Shown here: piece by piece, positions 1-4,224 of the stretch
Numbering within the stretch: the stretch's first letter is position 1
How the letters are laid out: each line of letters opens with the position of its first letter
Origin: a candidate division WWE3 bacterium
GTDB taxonomy: Bacteria; Patescibacteriota; WWE3; UBA101185; UBA10185
Reading direction: 5' to 3'
Assembly: GCA_003564915.1 (NCBI GenBank)
Contig: PXDX01000115.1
Span: 1-8,604, forward strand
Length of the DNA stretch: 8,604 bases
Made by a program: the position numbers and the translations under genes
Notes under the pieces: model-generated
The model's input: only the letters and a program-made list of their open reading frames with translations
What the model was told of the DNA's origin: nothing
Databases searched by the model: none

Positions 1-577
1 GAAACCACTCAACGGTCTCTGAGCTAATCAAAGTTCCATTTGTTATAATCGACGGAACAACACGGAGGGGCTCCGAGTTAAACCGACGTCGAACTTCTTT
101 CAGAAAGTAATCTATGCCTTCCTTATTGAGCAAAGGTTCTCCACCCGCAAATTTGAATAGAAGCTTTTTTAGCGGGTATCTTGCAAAATCCTGTTCCAGT
201 GCTAAAACCACATCATCCATAACTTCTGGTGACATCCGACGTCTACCTTGAGTAACATAGCAGTAATCACATGCTAAGTTACAACGATCCGTGAGGTGGA
301 GCCAAAGAGCTAAGGTTTCAGGTTCTACTGAGGATGTTTCTTGCTTTATAGAAGTTGGGTAGGGTTTTAGAACCCTCTCCATGGCTAGAAAGTTGATCAC
401 AGTTTCTAATGTTTCAGAAGAAAAACCAGTCAAACTACTCCCATTATCTAGGGCTCTAAAAATCTCCAGAGCAGTTCCTGTAAGTAAGAATGGCTGGGCA
501 CTCCCCTCCGAGGAATAAAGAACCAGGTCCGCGCCTGGTAGCGCCTTCCGAACGAATGAATCTGTTAACGTATACAT
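1..577 (-). CDS. Radical SAM peptide/protein maturase, N-terminal 192 residues (3' end lies outside the window)
   Basis: The frame is open from an ATG at 575-577 to the left edge. The radical SAM cluster motif CX3CX2C is visible at C99, C103 and C106 within LTDRCNLACDYCY. It is followed by the SAM-binding GGEP motif (145-148) and ITNGT (178-182). These enzymes use a [4Fe-4S] cluster to split S-adenosylmethionine and start radical chemistry; this CNLxCxYCY subgroup usually ends in a SPASM domain and modifies peptides or proteins. Residues 1-75 precede the barrel and read like a small winged-helix, PqqD/RRE-like peptide-binding domain (LTGTALEIFRALDNG, then ETVINFLAMERVL). A strong Shine-Dalgarno AAAGGAGG lies 5 bases before the ATG, which decides the start. 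The gene follows grpB by 77 bases and may share its transcript. The SPASM region and substrate are not visible, so the product is unknown. Family assignment is strong; the maturase role is inferred. Confidence 0.88.
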   Translation of the reverse strand, partial: MYTLTDSFVRKALPGADLVLYSSEGSAQPFLLTGTALEIFRALDNGSSLTGFSSETLETVINFLAMERVLKPYPTSIKQETSSVEPETLALWLHLTDRCNLACDYCYVTQGRRRMSPEVMDDVVLALEQDFARYPLKKLLFKFAGGEPLLNKEGIDYFLKEVRRRFNSEPLRVVPSIITNGTLISSETVEWF

Positions 578-582
578 TGTAG

Positions 583-590
583 CCTCCTTT
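583..590 (-). promoter_or_regulatory. Strong Shine-Dalgarno site of the radical SAM gene
   Basis: Read on the minus strand this is AAAGGAGG, ending 5 bases before the ATG at 575-577. It is one of only two clear ribosome binding sites in the window and supports initiation inside a longer transcript. Confidence 0.8.
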
Positions 591-624
591 GGGCTGTATA
601 TTCATATCAAAGAGCTTTGCGAAG

Positions 625-653
625 AGTTTAACAATATCTATAATAATTTTCAA
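625..653 (-). promoter_or_regulatory. Candidate promoter for the radical SAM gene
   Basis: On the minus strand TTGAAA (648-653) and TAAACT (625-630) are separated by exactly 17 bases. The -35 matches the consensus at 5 of 6 positions and the -10 at 4 of 6. It would give a leader of about 40 bases that includes the AAAGGAGG site. Read-through from grpB is the alternative. Confidence 0.35.
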
Positions 654-654
654 G

Positions 655-1191
655 CTAAAGTTTCTTAACAGCCTTCAATATCTTATCTATCATAGGCTGC
701 TTAGTTTCCATATATGCTCTCTTTTTTTCCTCTTTTGTCTTTACCGACTTAGCTGCTTTTACACTCTTTCTTTTAATTTGATCATACTCTGCAGCAAACT
801 CTGGATGAGTTCTTAAATAATCTCTAAATGCAATGCTTTTTTTAAAATCCTCACTGTCTAAAACTCCAAGATGCAGATGGAATTTTCTTAATTCACCTGT
901 AGAGTCTGGTCTTTTTATTTGATGAAAAATTCTTTGTTGGCTTGCTCTTCCTAAATTAGTATCTTTACGCTCATAACCTAAACTCTGCAAAACATTAGAA
1001 GTTTGGTCAAGCAAACTTTCGTCAATACTCACATATATATCTATTATTCCTTTACCTCCAACTCCTTTAATAGAGGTACTTCCGAAGTGTTCTATAACAC
1101 AATCTTTAGATAAAAAGCTCTTTATTCTTCTCTTTTCTTCCTCAAATAATTTGGGATAGATATTTTTGTAGGGAACATACTTATATCTCAT
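655..1191 (-). CDS. GrpB family (UPF0157) nucleotidyltransferase-fold protein
   Basis: At 178 residues this is full length for the GrpB/UPF0157 family, which has a nucleotidyltransferase-like fold and no firmly established substrate; some members are fused to dephospho-CoA kinase. The hallmark block is at 34-52: EHFGSTSIKGVGGKGIIDI, matching the family's hGSTavpGlaaKPxiDi, with G37-S38-T39 and D51 at the presumed nucleotide site. The usual P is G48 here. Further signatures are FHLHL (104-108) and FRDYLRTHPEFAAEY (122-136), close to the family's FRDYLRxHPExAxxY. The C-terminus is lysine-rich (about 140-178). The start is an ATG with no Shine-Dalgarno but with a TATAAT 6 bases upstream. It lies 99 bases downstream of the AbiE-like pair and could be an accessory of it or an independent gene; the sequence does not decide. 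Confidence 0.9.
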   Translation of the reverse strand: MRYKYVPYKNIYPKLFEEEKRRIKSFLSKDCVIEHFGSTSIKGVGGKGIIDIYVSIDESLLDQTSNVLQSLGYERKDTNLGRASQQRIFHQIKRPDSTGELRKFHLHLGVLDSEDFKKSIAFRDYLRTHPEFAAEYDQIKRKSVKAAKSVKTKEEKKRAYMETKQPMIDKILKAVKKL

Positions 1192-1197
1192 AAATTT

Positions 1198-1226
1198 ATT
1201 ATACAGAGCTCACATTTTAGTTCGAA
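1198..1226 (-). promoter_or_regulatory. Promoter of grpB, predicted leaderless
   Basis: On the minus strand a perfect TATAAT (1198-1203) lies 6 bases before the grpB ATG. A weak -35, TTCGAA (1221-1226), is 17 bases further upstream. Transcription would start at or next to the A of the ATG. The -35 lies inside the 8-bp palindrome GTTCGAAC (1220-1227), which could be a regulator site. Confidence 0.6.
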
Positions 1227-1234
1227 CATCGATC

Positions 1235-1288
1235 GCTACACCCAGCCAGCAAGAAAATTAAATTCGCACAGGTAATTATAAGTGTAGC
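1235..1288. repeat. 7-bp inverted repeat between abiEii and grpB
   Basis: GCTACAC at 1235-1241 is the exact reverse complement of GTGTAGC at 1282-1288, with 40 bases between them. It lies just past the abiEii stop and has no adjacent T-run, so it is not a standard terminator. The length is close to what chance could give; a role in 3'-end stability is possible but unproven. Confidence 0.3.
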
Positions 1289-1290
1289 AA

Positions 1291-2070
1291 CTATAACCCA
1301 AACTCCTGCTTTAAGAACTCCTTGAAATTAACCAACTTCTCAGCATCAGAAGGATTTATTAAAAAAGGGCGTACATCTTCAGCCAAGACCTCAAAATCAG
1401 CGTTAGATATAGAGTCCATAACAACATCTAGAGCTTCCTTCAATGAACCAGCTGCAAACTTGTTCATTAAAAATTTTTCATTAGGCTCGGTCGTTTGTAA
1501 CAGAAACATAATGTCATAAAAATCTCGTCCCTTTAAGCGATTTCTCTCCGTAATTGTCCAAAGTTTCTGAGCCAAAATAACGTCCTTTGGTGTAACTAGG
1601 ATTCTATCCAACAGACCAAACTTGTTTAAAATAAAAGTATTAGCCTCATAATCTACTCCTTGATCAAAAGTATCCAGTTGGATAAGGATTTTTTCCTCCT
1701 TAAGAGGGGAGAGTCCGTGCTTAAACAGCAACTCGGGGAATTTTATGTAAAAATGAAAAGCACCTTTTTTTATAAATCTTGTTTCAACCACAAAGCCCCG
1801 CTTCTCAAGTTCAGAAGAAACATAATCAGTCAACTTTTTAAAATCATTTAAGTCGAGGTCTTTGTTATCAAAATCCAAGTCCTCAGAAAAACGGGGGAGA
1901 CCGTGCACTATTCGCAGACACGTACCTCCTAAAAACCTTAACTTAACGCTCTTCTTGTGCGAAAAAAGTATTGAGAGAATTAAATACTGCAAATATTCAC
2001 GCAACAACCCACGATCATAGCGATGTAAATTAGAGGGATACTGCTCCTTAATTTGTTTAATATCAAGCAT
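1291..2070 (-). CDS. abiEii: AbiEii/AbiGii-family nucleotidyltransferase toxin
   Basis: This 259-residue protein belongs to the DNA polymerase beta-like nucleotidyltransferases of type IV toxin-antitoxin systems such as AbiE and MenAT. Characterised relatives transfer nucleotides to RNA targets, including tRNA acceptor ends, and block growth. Motif I is intact: FLGGT (46-50) followed by RFSEDLDF (60-67), with the metal-binding pair D64 and D66. A likely third carboxylate is D133 in QLDTF. The family's second hallmark is seen as QKLWTITERN (168-177) and GRDFYDIMFLL (181-191). The gene starts 8 bases inside the end of the antitoxin gene, with AAAGGAG 7 bases before its ATG, so the two are translationally coupled. 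All recognised catalytic residues are present, so the toxin is probably active. The target is unknown. Confidence 0.9.
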   Translation of the reverse strand: MLDIKQIKEQYPSNLHRYDRGLLREYLQYLILSILFSHKKSVKLRFLGGTCLRIVHGLPRFSEDLDFDNKDLDLNDFKKLTDYVSSELEKRGFVVETRFIKKGAFHFYIKFPELLFKHGLSPLKEEKILIQLDTFDQGVDYEANTFILNKFGLLDRILVTPKDVILAQKLWTITERNRLKGRDFYDIMFLLQTTEPNEKFLMNKFAAGSLKEALDVVMDSISNADFEVLAEDVRPFLINPSDAEKLVNFKEFLKQEFGL

Positions 2071-2677
2071 TCATATACTCCTTTAGAACTGCTGCTCTGG
2101 CTGTTAACGCAGCGTTGTCAAAAATTGAAGTAAAATTCTCTAATTGCTCTAAGACTATAGTTTCCCTTAATATATCCTTGTTCCAACGGAGGCTTTCAAA
2201 CTCCTCCAAAGAATCTACCGTAGAATTCAAGTAAAGATAATCAAGCACTACCTTTTCAGGATAACCAATCAAGGCAGATCCACTATCCCAAGCTATGGTC
2301 TTATATCCAAAAAACAGCCTCTCGGCAATACTTGAGTAGGAAAAGGTTCCCACCGGAGTATCAAATTCACGCGTCTTATTTGTACTTACAGCGGTAACGG
2401 TTTGTACAACCTCCGGAATAATTGCGTAATGATTTAATCCTGTTTCTAAAGAAACATAGGAAGGTGTATAAATTTCATTGGAGAGAAAGTAAAAATCCTT
2501 GTCATGAGGAGTAAAGTCAGAAAAAATGTACTTATTATTACGAAGCTTTGTTACTAAACCCTTAGATTCCCATTCGTAAAGGGAAGCTCTACGAAAATCG
2601 GGATAATCCAATAGAATATCATTGACTGTAAAAACGGGCAGATCTCTTAAATTTTGCTTTAATTCCGTAAACTTCAT
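2063..2677 (-). CDS. abiEi: AbiEi-like antitoxin and transcriptional autoregulator
   Basis: This 204-residue protein is the expected partner of the downstream nucleotidyltransferase. Residues about 14-52 form a winged helix-turn-helix (VFTVNDILLDYPDFRRASLY, then a basic wing with LVTKLRNNKYIF). A C-terminal antitoxin domain follows with family landmarks: YTPSYVSLETGLNHYAIIP (70-88), FDTPVGTFSY (105-114) and ALIGYPEKVVLDYLYL (135-150). In AbiE systems the antitoxin neutralises the toxin without a stable complex and represses its own promoter through inverted repeats; a matching repeat lies directly upstream here. It overlaps abiEii by 8 bases. The ATG at 2675-2677 has no Shine-Dalgarno and lies 6 bases after a TATAAA, so translation is probably leaderless. 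Family is confident; repression of this exact site is inferred. Confidence 0.87.
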   Translation of the reverse strand: MKFTELKQNLRDLPVFTVNDILLDYPDFRRASLYEWESKGLVTKLRNNKYIFSDFTPHDKDFYFLSNEIYTPSYVSLETGLNHYAIIPEVVQTVTAVSTNKTREFDTPVGTFSYSSIAERLFFGYKTIAWDSGSALIGYPEKVVLDYLYLNSTVDSLEEFESLRWNKDILRETIVLEQLENFTSIFDNAALTARAAVLKEYMNA

Positions 2678-2683
2678 TTCCGT

Positions 2684-2722
2684 TTTATACGCAAAAGCGT
2701 ATATTTTAGAAATATTTTAGCA
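2684..2722 (-). promoter_or_regulatory. abiE promoter region with two candidate -10 elements
   Basis: On the minus strand TATAAA (2684-2689) sits 6 bases before the abiEi ATG and would give a leaderless transcript. Further upstream TGCTAAAAT (2714-2722) is an extended -10 that would give a leader of about 30 bases. The 9-base word ATATTTTAG is repeated on the plus strand at 2701-2709 and 2712-2720, about one helical turn apart. Which -10 is used cannot be told from sequence. Confidence 0.5.
2686..2703. promoter_or_regulatory. Inverted-repeat operator candidate of the abiE pair
   Basis: TATACGC (2686-2692) and GCGTATA (2697-2703) are perfect 7-bp arms around AAAA. The left arm overlaps the proximal -10 hexamer of the antitoxin gene, so a bound protein would block RNA polymerase. 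The natural candidate ligand is the winged-helix domain of the AbiEi-like protein. Position and symmetry are seen; binding is inferred. Confidence 0.6.
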
Positions 2723-3129
2723 TAAAAACGGGTCAACGGACACTATTTTAGTTATTGAAAGATAGATATAAAATTAACGCAGTTCAAACATCAGCCATTG
2801 CGCCAGAAATGATTCGGCAATATTGCTAAATGTAAAATTAGCGGATCGTTGTTGGGTAGGATGAGAACTCAAAAAGTTTTGCTTAATGAATCAAACAAAA
2901 ATAATCTTTTGCCGTGGTCAAATTAATCCTTGGAGGGAATCCCTGCCTCCGGTCAACCAAACGCTTTCCTTTTACCGAAGCTATTCACGTATAAATCATT
3001 AATTTCACCAAATTCTTACATTAAATAGATTTCTACCAGGATTTTAAACTATTTAACTGATCAGTAACTTTTAGTTGAGGAATTGGAGAAAAAACAAAGT
3101 TATAATGGATGTTTTTCGTTGTATTACTC
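2723..3129. other. Non-coding stretch between the divergent abiE and copper operons
   Basis: No open frame of credible length or family is seen in either direction. The stretch holds a short GC hairpin (GGAGG 2932-2936, CCTCC 2946-2950, 9-base loop, extendable by two G-U pairs) with no following T-run. It also holds a lone TATAAT at 3101-3106 on the plus strand without a good -35. The minus strand at about 2790-2870 stays open for roughly 25 codons but has no start, so it may be decayed coding sequence. No tRNA or riboswitch was recognised. Confidence 0.5.
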
Positions 3130-3158
3130 TTGACAATATTTTTAGCTTACAATAGAAT
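3130..3158 (+). promoter_or_regulatory. Sigma70-type promoter of the copper operon
   Basis: A perfect -35 TTGACA (3130-3135) is followed after exactly 17 bases by the -10 TAGAAT (3153-3158, 5 of 6 to consensus). Transcription should start near 3165, giving a leader of about 40 bases before the csoR-like ATG. The operator inverted repeat covers the predicted start point. This is the best promoter in the window. Confidence 0.8.
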
Positions 3159-3167
3159 GGTTAACAT

Positions 3168-3184
3168 ACCCCCTCTAGGGGGGT
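3168..3184. promoter_or_regulatory. CsoR-type operator
   Basis: ACCCCC (3168-3173) and GGGGGT (3179-3184) are perfect 6-bp arms around TCTAG. An A/T-flanked C-tract facing a G-tract is the usual form of operators for copper-sensing CsoR tetramers. It lies at or just past the predicted transcription start and 21 bases before the regulator gene, consistent with autorepression relieved by Cu(I). Confidence 0.8.
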
Positions 3185-3205
3185 TTAGACTTAAAAAGTA
3201 TTAAC

Positions 3206-3484
3206 ATGCAGCAAACCAGCAAAAAACAGATTCTCAATCGAATGAACTATATTACCGGCCACTTAGAGGGAATTAAAAAAATGATAAACGAGGATAAATA
3301 TTGTATCGATATAATTTTACAAAATAGAGCCGTAATTTCAGCAATAAAAAAAGCAAATCAAATGATCTTAGAAAACCACCTCAATATTTGTGTAACGGAA
3401 GCAATTAAGGGAAAGAATGAAAAAGAAAGAGAAAAGAAGATTAACGAACTCTTAGAAGTGTTTAAAAATTCTGATAAAGAATAA
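3206..3484 (+). CDS. csoR: CsoR-family copper-sensing transcriptional repressor
   Basis: This 92-residue all-helical protein is in the metal-sensitive CsoR/RcnR (DUF156) family, whose tetramers bind G/C-tract operators until metal binds. The Cu(I) ligand set is complete: C33, H58 and C62 have the same spacing (25, then 4) as the C-H-C triad of known CsoR proteins, and Y32 precedes the first Cys as in Mycobacterium tuberculosis CsoR. No extra N-terminal His of the RcnR nickel/cobalt type is seen. The conserved first-helix block reads RMNYITGHLEGIKKMI (12-27), with H19 where most relatives have Gln. A charged tail follows residue 69. It is the first gene of a three-gene operon with a membrane protein and a copper ATPase, under an operator of matching type. 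The ATG has no obvious Shine-Dalgarno. A CstR (persulfide sensor) identity is less likely given H58 and the neighbours. Confidence 0.92.
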   Translation: MQQTSKKQILNRMNYITGHLEGIKKMINEDKYCIDIILQNRAVISAIKKANQMILENHLNICVTEAIKGKNEKEREKKINELLEVFKNSDKE

Positions 3485-3490
3485 AATAAT

Positions 3491-4171
3491 ATGGATTGCT
3501 GCGATGAAAATAATGAAAAAATGAATAATAGAGAGCCTGCAGAGGAAAAGGGGTTATTCTCTGGCCTGATCTACGGTTTGATGCCGCATACGGCCTGTAT
3601 AGGTTTTATTGTTTTTACAATTTTAGGAGTGACCACAGCCACGGCAATTTTTAGACCTCTGCTACTTAATCCATATTTTTTTCACATCTTAATAGCAATT
3701 TCGTTCGTTTTTGCCACCATCTCAGCCACGATCTATCTCAGAAAGAATGGAGTTTTGTCGCTCCAGGGAATAAAGGACAAGAAAGGGTATCTTACAACAC
3801 TCTATGGGTCAACGATCGCAATTAATCTGCTTCTATTTATGTTCATATTTCCTATTGTAACTAATATTAGTACGGGATCCGGAATAATAGCCTCTACCAT
3901 AGGGGTATTTGGTGAAAGTAAGAAGGCACAGTTATCCGACTCAGAGAAAGTAGTAACCCTTCAAGTGGACATTCCCTGCTCAGGACATGCTCCGCTAATT
4001 ACCGAAGACCTTAGAAAAATTGACGGCGTGGAAAACGTTAGATTTAGATTTCCTAATTTATTCGATGTAGAGTATGTAGTAAATAATACATCAATCGATT
4101 CAATAATCTCTTTGGATATTTTTAACACTTATGAGGCAACGATTGTAGAAGAAACCAATAACAATCCATAA
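3491..4171 (+). CDS. MerT/MerP-like membrane protein with C-terminal heavy-metal-associated-like domain
   Basis: This 226-residue protein starts 6 bases after csoR. A Cys-Cys pair (C3, C4) opens a charged, soluble N-terminus. Three hydrophobic helices follow at about 22-54, 61-83 and 100-126; the first carries PHTACIG with H33 and C36. A short fourth hydrophobic stretch is at 129-140. Residues about 153-222 have the beta-alpha-beta-beta-alpha-beta rhythm of a heavy-metal-associated (HMA) domain, but the metal loop reads DIPCSGHAP (C163, H166) instead of the usual CXXC. Three helices plus one HMA module recalls the mercury transporter MerT joined to MerP, so metal transfer across the membrane or delivery to the ATPase is a reasonable inference. 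Its place between a Cu(I) sensor and a Cu(I) pump points to copper. No established gene name was recognised and transport direction is unknown. Confidence 0.72.
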   Translation: MDCCDENNEKMNNREPAEEKGLFSGLIYGLMPHTACIGFIVFTILGVTTATAIFRPLLLNPYFFHILIAISFVFATISATIYLRKNGVLSLQGIKDKKGYLTTLYGSTIAINLLLFMFIFPIVTNISTGSGIIASTIGVFGESKKAQLSDSEKVVTLQVDIPCSGHAPLITEDLRKIDGVENVRFRFPNLFDVEYVVNNTSIDSIISLDIFNTYEATIVEETNNNP

Positions 4172-4188
4172 TTAAGTTGTAATGGATT
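4163..4188 (+). repeat. Hairpin between the membrane-protein gene and the copper ATPase gene
   Basis: AATCCAT (4163-4169) and ATGGATT (4182-4188) are perfect 7-bp arms with a 12-base loop. The stem covers the stop codon of the upstream gene. There is no long T-run after it, so full termination is unlikely; partial attenuation or protection of an mRNA end would fit. Confidence 0.4.
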
Positions 4189-4224
4189 ATTCGTAAACTT
4201 TAATAGACTTTATTGATAATCACC

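Noticed and set aside
456..653. Small minus-strand ORF (65 codons from a TTG, or 49 from an ATG at 605) directly ahead of and overlapping the radical SAM start, tempting as a precursor peptide
   Set aside because: It shares about 120 bases out of frame with the maturase, its apparent GGY motif is the Shine-Dalgarno read as codons, and neither start has a ribosome site. Its Cys residues and end fall within maturase coding sequence.
589..1851. Plus-strand ORFs opposite grpB and abiEii (589-816, 1322-1519, 1660-1851)
   Set aside because: They lie antisense to clearly recognised genes, have no start signals and show no family resemblance.
2861..2926. 21-codon plus-strand ORF starting ATGAGAACTC in the large intergenic region
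   Set aside because: It has only a weak GGTAGG upstream, no family signal and no promoter, and it is short enough to be chance.
2911..2956. tRNA-like look of GGTCAAATTAATCC next to a GC hairpin
   Set aside because: No acceptor stem, anticodon arm or GGTTCRANTCC T-loop can be built around it.
3101..3158. A second -10 (TATAAT at 3101-3106) and a 16-codon ORF starting at 3107
   Set aside because: No acceptable -35 lies at 16-18 bases and the ORF runs through the real csoR promoter; kept only as a note.
4213..4224. TTG start for copA four codons upstream
   Set aside because: The ATG at 4225 gives a standard CopA N-terminus (MNKKVYKIQDMHCVSC), and the TTG has no ribosome binding site.
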